From Molossus alvarezi (Eukaryota; Chordata; Mammalia; Chiroptera; Molossidae): 64,000 nt of DNA. The position numbers were made by a program, and so were the translations under genes. This document shows positions 19,268 through 31,094 of the stretch, one piece after another; position 1 is the stretch's first letter, and the number at the start of each line of letters is the position of its first letter. The notes beneath the pieces were generated by a model. It was not told the origin of the DNA and did not search any database. It was given only the letters and a program-made list of their open reading frames with translations. The stretch is from assembly GCA_037176705.1 (NCBI GenBank), contig JBAWUJ010000059.1, positions 496,001 to 560,000 of the forward strand, read 5' to 3'.

Positions 19268-19736
19268 GTTGGCGGCCGCCTCCAGGCGCCCTAAGAGTCC
19301 AGCGCCTGGGCTGGCAGCCCCCCGGGCAGCCCCCCGGCCGCCAGGCGGAGCGCGGACCGGCCCCTCTCAGCTCTCGGGGACCCAGGCGCGCGGTCCGTCC
19401 CGCCCAGCCTCGAACCAGGTCCTCACCGCGGAGCTCGGCAGGCCGCGCATGCGCAGTCCAGGGGCCCCAAGGTCTGCGCCTGGGGGGCCGGGGGGTCCGC
19501 CCCACGGGGCTGCGCTGCCCCACCGGCGGGCGCGGGCGCCCGCGAGTTGCGGCGCCTTGCGCGGTGGCCTGCTGGTGTGCTGCTGGGGCGTGGGGTGTCC
19601 CCTCTGGGCCCCCGATTCCCTCGCTCGGCCCCCGGCGTGGGCTGGGGCGCGTGCGTGCGTGGGCTGCGTGGCCCTCGGCCCGAAGCGCGGCAGGTGCGCA
19701 GCTGGCTGGCTGTGGGGGGACCAAAAAGGAGCGGCA

Positions 19737-19857
19737 AAAGCCTACAGCACCCGGCATTCCCAGGCGGTCTCCCATCCAAGTCCTGACCGGGCCCGACCCT
19801 GCTTAGCTTCCCAGATCCCACGAGATCGGGCGCGTTCAGGGTGGTATGGCCGGAGAC
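19737..19857 (-). rRNA. 5S rRNA-like gene, copy 34
   Basis: Array consensus. Upstream spacer cD1. Confidence 0.92.
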
Positions 19858-20327
19858 GTTGGCGGCCGCCTCCAGGCGCCCTAAGAGTCCAGCGCCTGGG
19901 CTGGCAGCCCCCCGGGCAGCCCCCCCGGCCGCCAGGCGGAGCGCGGACCGGCCCCTCTCAGCTCTCGGGGACCCAGGCGCGCGGTCCGTCCCGCCCAGCC
20001 TCGAACCAGGTCCTCACCGCGGAGCTCGGCAGGCCGCGCATGCGCAGTCCAGGGGCCCCAAGGTCTGCGCCTGGGGGGCCGGGGGGTCCGCCCCACGGGG
20101 CTGCGCTGCCCCACCGGCGGGCGCGGGCGCCCGCGAGTTGCGGCGCCTTGCGCGGCGGCCTGCTGGTGTGCTGCTGGGGCGTGGGGGGTCCCCTCTGGGC
20201 CCCAGATTCCCTCGCTCGGCCCCCGGCGTGGGCTGGGGCGCGTGCGTGCGTGGGCTGCGTGGCCCTCGGCCCGAAGCGCGGCAGGTGCGCAGCTGGCTGG
20301 CTGTGGGGGGACCAAAAAGGAGCGGCA

Positions 20328-20448
20328 AAAGCCTACAGCACCCGGCATTCCCAGGCGGTCTCCCATCCAAGTCCTGACCGGGCCCGACCCTGCTTAGCTT
20401 CCCAGATCCCACGAGATCGGGCGCGTTCAGGGTGGTATGGCCGGAGAC
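20328..20448 (-). rRNA. 5S rRNA-like gene, copy 35
   Basis: Array consensus. Upstream spacer bxD3. Confidence 0.92.
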
Positions 20449-20919
20449 GTTGGCGGCCGCCTCCAGGCGCCCTAAGAGTCCAGCGCCTGGGCTGGCAGCC
20501 CCCCGGGCAGCCCCCCGGCCGCCAGGCGGAGCGCGGACCGGCCCCTCTCAGCTCTCGGGGACCCAGGCGCGCGGTCCGTCCCGCCCAGCCTCGAACCAGG
20601 TCCTCACCGCGGAGCTCGGCAGGCAGCGCATGCGCAGTCCAGGGGCCCCAAGGTCTGCGCCTGGGGGGCCGGGGGGTCCGCCCCACGGGGCTGCGCTGCC
20701 CCACCGGGGGGGGCGCGGGCGCCCGCGAGTTGCGGCGCCTTGCGCGGCGGCCTGCTGGTGTGCTGCTGGGGCGTGGGGGGTCCCCTCTGGGCCCCAGACT
20801 CCCTCGCTTGGCCCCCGGCGTGGGCTGGGGCGCGTGCGTGCGTGGGCTGCGTGGCCCTCGGCCCGAAGCGCGGCAGGTGCGCAGCTGGCTGGCTGTGGGG
20901 GGACCAAAAAGGAGCGGCA

Positions 20920-21040
20920 AAAGCCTACAGCACCCGGCATTCCCAGGCGGTCTCCCATCCAAGTCCTGACCGGGCCCGACCCTGCTTAGCTTCCCAGATC
21001 CCACGAGATCGGGCGCGTTCAGGGTGGTATGGCCGGAGAC
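20920..21040 (-). rRNA. 5S rRNA-like gene, copy 36
   Basis: Array consensus. Upstream spacer a*D5m; opens block 3. Confidence 0.92.
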
Positions 21041-21510
21041 GTTGGCGGCCGCCTCCAGGCGCCCTAAGAGTCCAGCGCCGGGGCTGGCAGCCCCCCGGGC
21101 AGCCCCCCCGGCCGCCAGGCGGAGCGCGGACCGGCCCCTCTCAGCTCTCGGGGACCCAGGCGCGCGGTCCGTCACGCCCAGCCTCGAACCAGGTCCTCAC
21201 CGCGCAGCTCGGCAGGCCGCGCATGCGCAGTCCAGGGGCCCCAAGGTCTGCGCCTGGGGGGCCGGGGGTCCGCCCCTCGGGGCTGCGCTGCCCCACCGGC
21301 GGGCGTGGGCGCCCGCGAGTTGCGGCGCCTTGCTCGGCGGCCTGCTGGTGTGCGGCTGGGGCGTGCGGGGATCCCCTCTGGGCCCCAGATTCCCTCGCTC
21401 GGCCCCCGGCGTGGGCTGGGGCGCGTGCGTGTGTGGGCTGCGTGGCCCTCGGCCCGAAGCGCGGCAGGTGCGCAGCTGGCTGGCTGTGGGGGGACCAAAA
21501 AGGAGCGGCA

Positions 21511-21631
21511 AAAGCCTACAGCACCCTGCATTCCCAGGCGGTCTCCCATCCAAGTCCTGACCGGGCCCGACCCTGCTTAGCTTCCCAGATCCCACGAGAT
21601 CGGGCGCGTTCAGGGTGGTATGGCCGGAGAC
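21511..21631 (-). rRNA. 5S rRNA-like gene, copy 37
   Basis: C105A. Upstream spacer axD7. Confidence 0.92.
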
Positions 21632-22102
21632 GTTGGCGGCCGCCTCCAGGCGCCCTAAGAGTCCAGCGCCGGGGCTGGCAGCCCCCCGGGCAGCCCCCCC
21701 GGCCGCCAGGCGGAGCGCGGACCGGCCCCTCTCAGCTCTCGGGGACCCAGGCGCGCGGTCCGTCCCGCCCAGCCTCGAACCAGGTCCTCACCGCGGAGCT
21801 CGGCAGGCAGCGCATGCGCAGTCCAGGGGCCCCAAGGTCTGCGCCTGGGGGGCCGGGGGGTCCGCCCCACGGGGCTGCGCTGCCCCACCGGGGGGGCGCG
21901 GGCGCCCGCGAGTTGCGGCGCCTTGCGCGGCGGCCTGCTGGTGTGCTGCTGGGGCGTGGGGGGTCCCCTCTGGGCCCCAGATTCCCTCGCTCGGCCCCCG
22001 GCGTGGGCTGGGGCGCGTGCGTGCGTGGGCTGCGTGGCCCTCGGCCCGAAGCGCGGCAGGTGCGCAGCTGGCTGGCTGTGGGGGGACCAAAAAGGAGCGG
22101 CA

Positions 22103-22223
22103 AAAGCCTACAGCGCCCGGCATTCCCAGGCGGTCTCCCATCCAAGTCCTGACCGGGCCCGACCCTGCTTAGCTTCCCAGATCCCACGAGATCGGGCGCG
22201 TTCAGGGTGGTATGGCCGGAGAC
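22103..22223 (-). rRNA. 5S rRNA-like gene, copy 38
   Basis: T109C. Upstream spacer bD2. Confidence 0.92.
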
Positions 22224-22694
22224 GTTGGCGGCCGCCTCCAGGCGCCCTAAGAGTCCAGCGCCTGGGCTGGCAGCCCCCCGGGCAGCCCCCCGGCCGCCAG
22301 GCGGAGCGCGGACCGGCCCCTCTCAGCTCTCGGGGACCCAGGCGCGCGGTCCGTCCCGCCCAGCCTCGAACCAGGTCCTCACCGCGGAGCTCGGCAGGCC
22401 GCGCATGCGCAGTCCAGGGGCCCCAAGGTCTGCGCCTGGGGGGCCGGGGGGTCCGCCCCACGGGGCTGCGCTGCCCCACCGGGGGGGGCGCGGGCGCCCG
22501 CGAGTTGCGGCGCCTTGCGCGGCGGCCTGCTGGTGTGCTGCTGGGGCGTGGGGGGTCCCCTCTGGGCCCCAGATTCCCTCGCTCGGCCCCCGGCGTGGGC
22601 TGGGGCGCGTGCGTGCGTGGGCTGCGTGGCCCTCGGCCCGAAGCGCGGCAGGTGCGCAGCTGGCTGGCTGTGGGGGGACCAAAAAGGAGCGGCA

Positions 22695-22815
22695 AAAGCC
22701 TACAGCACCCGGCATTCCCAGGCGGTCTCCCATCCAAGTCCTGACCGGGCCCGACCCTGCTTAGCTTCCCAGATCCCACGAGATCGGGCGCGTTCAGGGT
22801 GGTATGGCCGGAGAC
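22695..22815 (-). rRNA. 5S rRNA-like gene, copy 39
   Basis: Array consensus. Upstream spacer bD6. Confidence 0.92.
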
Positions 22816-23284
22816 GTTGGCGGCCGCCTCCAGGCGCCCTAAGAGTCCAGCGCCTGGGCTGGCAGCCCCCCGGGCAGCCCCCCGGCCGCCAGGCGGAGCG
22901 CGGACCGGCCCCTCTCAGCTCTCGGGGACCCAGGCGCGCGGTCCGTCCCGCCCAGCCTCGAACCAGGTCCTCACCGCGGAGCTCGGCAGGCCGCGCATGC
23001 GCAGTCCAGGGGCCCCAAGGTCTGCGCCTGGGGGGCCGGGGGGTCCGCCCCACGGGGCTGCGCTGCCCCACCGGCGGGCGCGGGCGCCCGCGAGTTGCGG
23101 CGCCTTGCGCGGTGGCCTGCTGGTGTGCTGCTGGGGCGTGGGGTGTCCCCTCTGGGCCCCCGATTCCCTCGCTCGGCCCCCGGCGTGGGCTGGGGCGCGT
23201 GCGTGCGTGGGCTGCGTGGCCCTCGGCCCGAAGCGCGGCAGGTGCGCAGCTGGCTGGCTGTGGGGGGACCAAAAAGGAGCGGCA

Positions 23285-23405
23285 AAAGCCTACAGCACCC
23301 GGCATTCCCAGGCGGTCTCCCATCCAAGTCCTGACCGGGCCCGACCCTGCTTAGCTTCCCAGATCCCACGAGATCGGGCGCGTTCAGGGTGGTATGGCCG
23401 GAGAC
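23285..23405 (-). rRNA. 5S rRNA-like gene, copy 40
   Basis: Array consensus. Upstream spacer cD1. Confidence 0.92.
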
Positions 23406-23875
23406 GTTGGCGGCCGCCTCCAGGCGCCCTAAGAGTCCAGCGCCTGGGCTGGCAGCCCCCCGGGCAGCCCCCCCGGCCGCCAGGCGGAGCGCGGACCGGC
23501 CCCTCTCAGCTCTCGGGGACCCAGGCGCGCGGTCCGTCCCGCCCAGCCTCGAACCAGGTCCTCACCGCGGAGCTCGGCAGGCCGCGCATGCGCAGTCCAG
23601 GGGCCCCAAGGTCTGCGCCTGGGGGGCCGGGGGGTCCGCCCCACGGGGCTGCGCTGCCCCACCGGCGGGCGCGGGCGCCCGCGAGTTGCGGCGCCTTGCG
23701 CGGCGGCCTGCTGGTGTGCTGCTGGGGCGTGGGGGGTCCCCTCTGGGCCCCAGATTCCCTCGCTCGGCCCCCGGCGTGGGCTGGGGCGCGTGCGTGCGTG
23801 GGCTGCGTGGCCCTCGGCCCGAAGCGCGGCAGGTGCGCAGCTGGCTGGCTGTGGGGGGACCAAAAAGGAGCGGCA

Positions 23876-23996
23876 AAAGCCTACAGCACCCGGCATTCCC
23901 AGGCGGTCTCCCATCCAAGTCCTGACCGGGCCCGACCCTGCTTAGCTTCCCAGATCCCACGAGATCGGGCGCGTTCAGGGTGGTATGGCCGGAGAC
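23876..23996 (-). rRNA. 5S rRNA-like gene, copy 41
   Basis: Array consensus. Upstream spacer bxD3. Confidence 0.92.
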
Positions 23997-24467
23997 GTTG
24001 GCGGCCGCCTCCAGGCGCCCTAAGAGTCCAGCGCCTGGGCTGGCAGCCCCCCGGGCAGCCCCCCGGCCGCCAGGCGGAGCGCGGACCGGCCCCTCTCAGC
24101 TCTCGGGGACCCAGGCGCGCGGTCCGTCCCGCCCAGCCTCGAACCAGGTCCTCACCGCGGAGCTCGGCAGGCAGCGCATGCGCAGTCCAGGGGCCCCAAG
24201 GTCTGCGCCTGGGGGGCCGGGGGGTCCGCCCCACGGGGCTGCGCTGCCCCACCGGGGGGGGCGCGGGCGCCCGCGAGTTGCGGCGCCTTGCGCGGCGGCC
24301 TGCTGGTGTGCTGCTGGGGCGTGGGGGGTCCCCTCTGGGCCCCAGACTCCCTCGCTTGGCCCCCGGCGTGGGCTGGGGCGCGTGCGTGCGTGGGCTGCGT
24401 GGCCCTCGGCCCGAAGCGCGGCAGGTGCGCAGCTGGCTGGCTGTGGGGGGACCAAAAAGGAGCGGCA

Positions 24468-24588
24468 AAAGCCTACAGCACCCGGCATTCCCAGGCGGTC
24501 TCCCATCCAAGTCCTGACCGGGCCCGACCCTGCTTAGCTTCCCAGATCCCACGAGATCGGGCGCGTTCAGGGTGGTATGGCCGGAGAC
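24468..24588 (-). rRNA. 5S rRNA-like gene, copy 42
   Basis: Array consensus. Upstream spacer bD1; sits between higher-order blocks 3 and 4. Confidence 0.92.
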
Positions 24589-25057
24589 GTTGGCGGCCGC
24601 CTCCAGGCGCCCTAAGAGTCCAGCGCCTGGGCTGGCAGCCCCCCGGGCAGCCCCCCGGCCGCCAGGCGGAGCGCGGACCGGCCCCTCTCAGCTCTCGGGG
24701 ACCCAGGCGCGCGGTCCGTCCCGCCCAGCCTCGAACCAGGTCCTCACCGCGGAGCTCGGCAGGCCGCGCATGCGCAGTCCAGGGGCCCCAAGGTCTGCGC
24801 CTGGGGGGCCGGGGGGTCCGCCCCACGGGGCTGCGCTGCCCCACCGGCGGGCGCGGGCGCCCGCGAGTTGCGGCGCCTTGCGCGGCGGCCTGCTGGTGTG
24901 CTGCTGGGGCGTGGGGGGTCCCCTCTGGGCCCCAGATTCCCTCGCTCGGCCCCCGGCGTGGGCTGGGGCGCGTGCGTGCGTGGGCTGCGTGGCCCTCGGC
25001 CCGAAGCGCGGCAGGTGCGCAGCTGGCTGGCTGTGGGGGGACCAAAAAGGAGCGGCA

Positions 25058-25178
25058 AAAGCCTACAGCACCCGGCATTCCCAGGCGGTCTCCCATCCAA
25101 GTCCTGACCGGGCCCGACCCTGCTTAGCTTCCCAGATCCCACGAGATCGGGCGCGTTCAGGGTGGTATGGCCGGAGAC
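25058..25178 (-). rRNA. 5S rRNA-like gene, copy 43
   Basis: Array consensus. Upstream spacer aD2. Confidence 0.92.
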
Positions 25179-25650
25179 GTTGGCGGCCGCCTCCAGGCGC
25201 CCTAAGAGTCCAGCGCCGGGGCTGGCAGCCCCCCGGGCAGCCCCCCCGGCCGCCAGGCGGAGCGCGGACCGGCCCCTCTCAGCTCTCGGGGACCCAGGCG
25301 CGCGGTCCGTCCCGCCCAGCCTCGAACCAGGTCCTCACCGCGGAGCTCGGCAGGCCGCGCATGCGCAGTCCAGGGGCCCCAAGGTCTGCGCCTGGGGGGC
25401 CGGGGGGTCCGCCCCACGGGGCTGCGCTGCCCCACCGGGGGGGGCGCGGGCGCCCGCGAGTTGCGGCGCCTTGCGCGGCGGCCTGCTGGTGTGCTGCTGG
25501 GGCGTGGGGGGTCCCCTCTGGGCCCCAGATTCCCTCGCTCGGCCCCCGGCGTGGGCTGGGGCGCGTGCGTGCGTGGGCTGCGTGGCCCTCGGCCCGAAGC
25601 GCGGCAGGTGCGCAGCTGGCTGGCTGTGGGGGGACCAAAAAGGAGCGGCA

Positions 25651-25771
25651 AAAGCCTACAGCACCCGGCATTCCCAGGCGGTCTCCCATCCAAGTCCTGA
25701 CCGGGCCCGACCCTGCTTAGCTTCCCAGATCCCACGAGATCGGGCGCGTTCAGGGTGGTATGGCCGGAGAC
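25651..25771 (-). rRNA. 5S rRNA-like gene, copy 44
   Basis: Array consensus. Upstream spacer a*D5m; opens block 4. Confidence 0.92.
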
Positions 25772-26241
25772 GTTGGCGGCCGCCTCCAGGCGCCCTAAGA
25801 GTCCAGCGCCGGGGCTGGCAGCCCCCCGGGCAGCCCCCCCGGCCGCCAGGCGGAGCGCGGACCGGCCCCTCTCAGCTCTCGGGGACCCAGGCGCGCGGTC
25901 CGTCACGCCCAGCCTCGAACCAGGTCCTCACCGCGCAGCTCGGCAGGCCGCGCATGCGCAGTCCAGGGGCCCCAAGGTCTGCGCCTGGGGGGCCGGGGGT
26001 CCGCCCCTCGGGGCTGCGCTGCCCCACCGGCGGGCGTGGGCGCCCGCGAGTTGCGGCGCCTTGCTCGGCGGCCTGCTGGTGTGCGGCTGGGGCGTGCGGG
26101 GATCCCCTCTGGGCCCCAGATTCCCTCGCTCGGCCCCCGGCGTGGGCTGGGGCGCGTGCGTGTGTGGGCTGCGTGGCCCTCGGCCCGAAGCGCGGCAGGT
26201 GCGCAGCTGGCTGGCTGTGGGGGGACCAAAAAGGAGCGGCA

Positions 26242-26362
26242 AAAGCCTACAGCACCCTGCATTCCCAGGCGGTCTCCCATCCAAGTCCTGACCGGGCCCG
26301 ACCCTGCTTAGCTTCCCAGATCCCACGAGATCGGGCGCGTTCAGGGTGGTATGGCCGGAGAC
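26242..26362 (-). rRNA. 5S rRNA-like gene, copy 45
   Basis: C105A. Upstream spacer axD7. Confidence 0.92.
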
Positions 26363-26833
26363 GTTGGCGGCCGCCTCCAGGCGCCCTAAGAGTCCAGCGC
26401 CGGGGCTGGCAGCCCCCCGGGCAGCCCCCCCGGCCGCCAGGCGGAGCGCGGACCGGCCCCTCTCAGCTCTCGGGGACCCAGGCGCGCGGTCCGTCCCGCC
26501 CAGCCTCGAACCAGGTCCTCACCGCGGAGCTCGGCAGGCAGCGCATGCGCAGTCCAGGGGCCCCAAGGTCTGCGCCTGGGGGGCCGGGGGGTCCGCCCCA
26601 CGGGGCTGCGCTGCCCCACCGGGGGGGCGCGGGCGCCCGCGAGTTGCGGCGCCTTGCGCGGCGGCCTGCTGGTGTGCTGCTGGGGCGTGGGGGGTCCCCT
26701 CTGGGCCCCAGATTCCCTCGCTCGGCCCCCGGCGTGGGCTGGGGCGCGTGCGTGCGTGGGCTGCGTGGCCCTCGGCCCGAAGCGCGGCAGGTGCGCAGCT
26801 GGCTGGCTGTGGGGGGACCAAAAAGGAGCGGCA

Positions 26834-26954
26834 AAAGCCTACAGCGCCCGGCATTCCCAGGCGGTCTCCCATCCAAGTCCTGACCGGGCCCGACCCTGCT
26901 TAGCTTCCCAGATCCCACGAGATCGGGCGCGTTCAGGGTGGTATGGCCGGAGAC
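26834..26954 (-). rRNA. 5S rRNA-like gene, copy 46
   Basis: T109C. Upstream spacer bD2. Confidence 0.92.
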
Positions 26955-27425
26955 GTTGGCGGCCGCCTCCAGGCGCCCTAAGAGTCCAGCGCCTGGGCTG
27001 GCAGCCCCCCGGGCAGCCCCCCGGCCGCCAGGCGGAGCGCGGACCGGCCCCTCTCAGCTCTCGGGGACCCAGGCGCGCGGTCCGTCCCGCCCAGCCTCGA
27101 ACCAGGTCCTCACCGCGGAGCTCGGCAGGCCGCGCATGCGCAGTCCAGGGGCCCCAAGGTCTGCGCCTGGGGGGCCGGGGGGTCCGCCCCACGGGGCTGC
27201 GCTGCCCCACCGGGGGGGGCGCGGGCGCCCGCGAGTTGCGGCGCCTTGCGCGGCGGCCTGCTGGTGTGCTGCTGGGGCGTGGGGGGTCCCCTCTGGGCCC
27301 CAGATTCCCTCGCTCGGCCCCCGGCGTGGGCTGGGGCGCGTGCGTGCGTGGGCTGCGTGGCCCTCGGCCCGAAGCGCGGCAGGTGCGCAGCTGGCTGGCT
27401 GTGGGGGGACCAAAAAGGAGCGGCA

Positions 27426-27546
27426 AAAGCCTACAGCACCCGGCATTCCCAGGCGGTCTCCCATCCAAGTCCTGACCGGGCCCGACCCTGCTTAGCTTCC
27501 CAGATCCCACGAGATCGGGCGCGTTCAGGGTGGTATGGCCGGAGAC
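27426..27546 (-). rRNA. 5S rRNA-like gene, copy 47
   Basis: Array consensus. Upstream spacer bD6 with one extra C in the CGGCCCCC run. Confidence 0.92.
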
Positions 27547-28016
27547 GTTGGCGGCCGCCTCCAGGCGCCCTAAGAGTCCAGCGCCTGGGCTGGCAGCCCC
27601 CCGGGCAGCCCCCCGGCCGCCAGGCGGAGCGCGGACCGGCCCCTCTCAGCTCTCGGGGACCCAGGCGCGCGGTCCGTCCCGCCCAGCCTCGAACCAGGTC
27701 CTCACCGCGGAGCTCGGCAGGCCGCGCATGCGCAGTCCAGGGGCCCCAAGGTCTGCGCCTGGGGGGCCGGGGGGTCCGCCCCACGGGGCTGCGCTGCCCC
27801 ACCGGCGGGCGCGGGCGCCCGCGAGTTGCGGCGCCTTGCGCGGTGGCCTGCTGGTGTGCTGCTGGGGCGTGGGGTGTCCCCTCTGGGCCCCCGATTCCCT
27901 CGCTCGGCCCCCCGGCGTGGGCTGGGGCGCGTGCGTGCGTGGGCTGCGTGGCCCTCGGCCCGAAGCGCGGCAGGTGCGCAGCTGGCTGGCTGTGGGGGGA
28001 CCAAAAAGGAGCGGCA

Positions 28017-28137
28017 AAAGCCTACAGCACCCGGCATTCCCAGGCGGTCTCCCATCCAAGTCCTGACCGGGCCCGACCCTGCTTAGCTTCCCAGATCCCA
28101 CGAGATCGGGCGCGTTCAGGGTGGTATGGCCGGAGAC
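28017..28137 (-). rRNA. 5S rRNA-like gene, copy 48
   Basis: Array consensus. Upstream spacer cD1. Confidence 0.92.
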
Positions 28138-28607
28138 GTTGGCGGCCGCCTCCAGGCGCCCTAAGAGTCCAGCGCCTGGGCTGGCAGCCCCCCGGGCAGC
28201 CCCCCCGGCCGCCAGGCGGAGCGCGGACCGGCCCCTCTCAGCTCTCGGGGACCCAGGCGCGCGGTCCGTCCCGCCCAGCCTCGAACCAGGTCCTCACCGC
28301 GGAGCTCGGCAGGCCGCGCATGCGCAGTCCAGGGGCCCCAAGGTCTGCGCCTGGGGGGCCGGGGGGTCCGCCCCACGGGGCTGCGCTGCCCCACCGGCGG
28401 GCGCGGGCGCCCGCGAGTTGCGGCGCCTTGCGCGGCGGCCTGCTGGTGTGCTGCTGGGGCGTGGGGGGTCCCCTCTGGGCCCCAGATTCCCTCGCTCGGC
28501 CCCCGGCGTGGGCTGGGGCGCGTGCGTGCGTGGGCTGCGTGGCCCTCGGCCCGAAGCGCGGCAGGTGCGCAGCTGGCTGGCTGTGGGGGGACCAAAAAGG
28601 AGCGGCA

Positions 28608-28728
28608 AAAGCCTACAGCACCCGGCATTCCCAGGCGGTCTCCCATCCAAGTCCTGACCGGGCCCGACCCTGCTTAGCTTCCCAGATCCCACGAGATCGG
28701 GCGCGTTCAGGGTGGTATGGCCGGAGAC
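28608..28728 (-). rRNA. 5S rRNA-like gene, copy 49
   Basis: Array consensus. Upstream spacer bxD3. Confidence 0.92.
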
Positions 28729-29199
28729 GTTGGCGGCCGCCTCCAGGCGCCCTAAGAGTCCAGCGCCTGGGCTGGCAGCCCCCCGGGCAGCCCCCCGGCC
28801 GCCAGGCGGAGCGCGGACCGGCCCCTCTCAGCTCTCGGGGACCCAGGCGCGCGGTCCGTCCCGCCCAGCCTCGAACCAGGTCCTCACCGCGGAGCTCGGC
28901 AGGCAGCGCATGCGCAGTCCAGGGGCCCCAAGGTCTGCGCCTGGGGGGCCGGGGGGTCCGCCCCACGGGGCTGCGCTGCCCCACCGGGGGGGGCGCGGGC
29001 GCCCGCGAGTTGCGGCGCCTTGCGCGGCGGCCTGCTGGTGTGCTGCTGGGGCGTGGGGGGTCCCCTCTGGGCCCCAGACTCCCTCGCTTGGCCCCCGGCG
29101 TGGGCTGGGGCGCGTGCGTGCGTGGGCTGCGTGGCCCTCGGCCCGAAGCGCGGCAGGTGCGCAGCTGGCTGGCTGTGGGGGGACCAAAAAGGAGCGGCA

Positions 29200-29320
29200 A
29201 AAGCCTACAGCACCCGGCATTCCCAGGCGGTCTCCCATCCAAGTCCTGACCGGGCCCGACCCTGCTTAGCTTCCCAGATCCCACGAGATCGGGCGCGTTC
29301 AGGGTGGTATGGCCGGAGAC
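29200..29320 (-). rRNA. 5S rRNA-like gene, copy 50
   Basis: Array consensus. Upstream spacer bD1. Confidence 0.92.
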
Positions 29321-29789
29321 GTTGGCGGCCGCCTCCAGGCGCCCTAAGAGTCCAGCGCCTGGGCTGGCAGCCCCCCGGGCAGCCCCCCGGCCGCCAGGCG
29401 GAGCGCGGACCGGCCCCTCTCAGCTCTCGGGGACCCAGGCGCGCGGTCCGTCCCGCCCAGCCTCGAACCAGGTCCTCACCGCGGAGCTCGGCAGGCCGCG
29501 CATGCGCAGTCCAGGGGCCCCAAGGTCTGCGCCTGGGGGGCCGGGGGGTCCGCCCCACGGGGCTGCGCTGCCCCACCGGCGGGCGCGGGCGCCCGCGAGT
29601 TGCGGCGCCTTGCGCGGCGGCCTGCTGGTGTGCTGCTGGGGCGTGGGGGGTCCCCTCTGGGCCCCAGATTCCCTCGCTCGGCCCCCGGCGTGGGCTGGGG
29701 CGCGTGCGTGCGTGGGCTGCGTGGCCCTCGGCCCGAAGCGCGGCAGGTGCGCAGCTGGCTGGCTGTGGGGGGACCAAAAAGGAGCGGCA

Positions 29790-29910
29790 AAAGCCTACAG
29801 CACCCGGCATTCCCAGGCGGTCTCCCATCCAAGTCCTGACCGGGCCCGACCCTGCTTAGCTTCCCAGATCCCACGAGATCGGGCGCGTTCAGGGTGGTAT
29901 GGCCGGAGAC
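29790..29910 (-). rRNA. 5S rRNA-like gene, copy 51
   Basis: Array consensus. Upstream spacer aD2n. Confidence 0.92.
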
Positions 29911-30382
29911 GTTGGCGGCCGCCTCCAGGCGCCCTAAGAGTCCAGCGCCGGGGCTGGCAGCCCCCCGGGCAGCCCCCCCGGCCGCCAGGCGGAGCGCGGA
30001 CCGGCCCCTCTCAGCTCTCGGGGACCCAGGCGCGCGGTCCGTCCCGCCCAGCCTCGAACCAGGTCCTCACCGCGGAGCTCGGCAGGCCGCGCATGCGCAG
30101 TCCAGGGGCCCCAAGGTCTGCGCCTGGGGGGCCGGGGGGTCCGCCCCACGGGGCTGCGCTGCCCCACCGGGGGGGGCGCGGGCGCCCGCGAGTTGCGGCG
30201 CCTTGCGCGGCGGCCTGCTGGTGTGCTGCTGGGGCGTGGGGGGTCCCCTCTGGGCCCCAGATTCCCTCGCTCGGCCCCCGGCGTGGGCTGGGGCGCGTGC
30301 GTGCGTGGGCTGCATGGCCCTCGGCCCGAAGCGCGGCAGGTGCGCAGCTGGCTGGCTGTGGGGGGACCAAAAAGGAGCGGCA

Positions 30383-30503
30383 AAAGCCTACAGCACCCGG
30401 CATTCCCAGGCGGTCTCCCATCCAAGTCCTGACCCGGCCCGACCCTGCTTAGCTTCCCAGATCCCACGAGATCGGGCGCGTTCAGGGTGGTATGGCCGGA
30501 GAC
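30383..30503 (-). rRNA. 5S rRNA-like gene, copy 52
   Basis: C69G, as in copies 7, 72 and 104. Upstream spacer cD4. Confidence 0.92.
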
Positions 30504-30973
30504 GTTGGCGGCCGCCTCCAGGCGCCCTAAGAGTCCAGCGCCTGGGCTGGCAGCCCCCCGGGCAGCCCCCCCGGCCGCCAGGCGGAGCGCGGACCGGCCC
30601 CTCTCAGCTCTCGGGGACCCAGGCGCGCGGTCCGTCCCGCCCAGCCTCGAACCAGGTCCTCACCGCGGAGCTCGGCAGGCCGCGCATGCGCAGTCCAGGG
30701 GCCCCAAGGTCTGCGCCTGGGGGGCCGGGGGTCCGCCCCTCGGGGCTGCGCTGCCCCACCGGCGGGCGCGGGCGCCCGCGAGTTGCGGCGCCTTGCGCGG
30801 CGGCCTGCTGGTGTGCTGCTGGGGCGTGGGGGGATCCCCTCTGGGCCCCAGATTCCCTCGCTCGGCCCCCGGCGTGGGCTGGGGCGCGTGCGTGCGTGGG
30901 CTGCGTGGCCCTCGGCCCGAAGCGCGGCAGGTGCGCAGCTGGCTGGCTGTGGGGGGACCAAAAAGGAGCGGCA

Positions 30974-31094
30974 AAAGCCTACAGCACCCGGCATTCCCAG
31001 GCGGTCTCCCATCCAAGTCCTGACCGGGCCCGACCCTGCTTAGCTTCCCAGATCCCACGAGATCGGGCGCGTTCAGGGTGGTATGGCCGGAGAC
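30974..31094 (-). rRNA. 5S rRNA-like gene, copy 53
   Basis: Array consensus. Upstream spacer bD1 with a private G to T at 31186. Confidence 0.92.

Larger units (their letters stand above)
17493..21040 (-). repeat. Higher-order repeat, block 2 (copies 30-35)
   Basis: Six units, 3548 bp: a*D5m, axD7, bD2, bD6, cD1, bxD3. The same order and the same length as block 3, with no difference noticed at any compared site. Confidence 0.88.
21041..24588 (-). repeat. Higher-order repeat, block 3 (copies 36-41)
   Basis: Six units, 3548 bp, apparently a direct and very recent duplicate of block 2. It is followed by bD1 and aD2 units (copies 42 and 43) before block 4. Confidence 0.88.
25772..29320 (-). 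repeat. Higher-order repeat, block 4 (copies 44-49)
   Basis: Same six-unit order as blocks 2 and 3, 3549 bp. The extra base is a sixth C in the CGGCCCCC run of spacer 47 (near 27907-27913). Confidence 0.85.

Noticed and set aside
17493..24588. Treating adjacent identical blocks as certain assembly artefact
   Set aside because: Identical higher-order blocks can be errors, but private variants elsewhere (for example spacers 47, 53, 62, 71, 88 and 90) show that units are resolved individually. Read support would decide.
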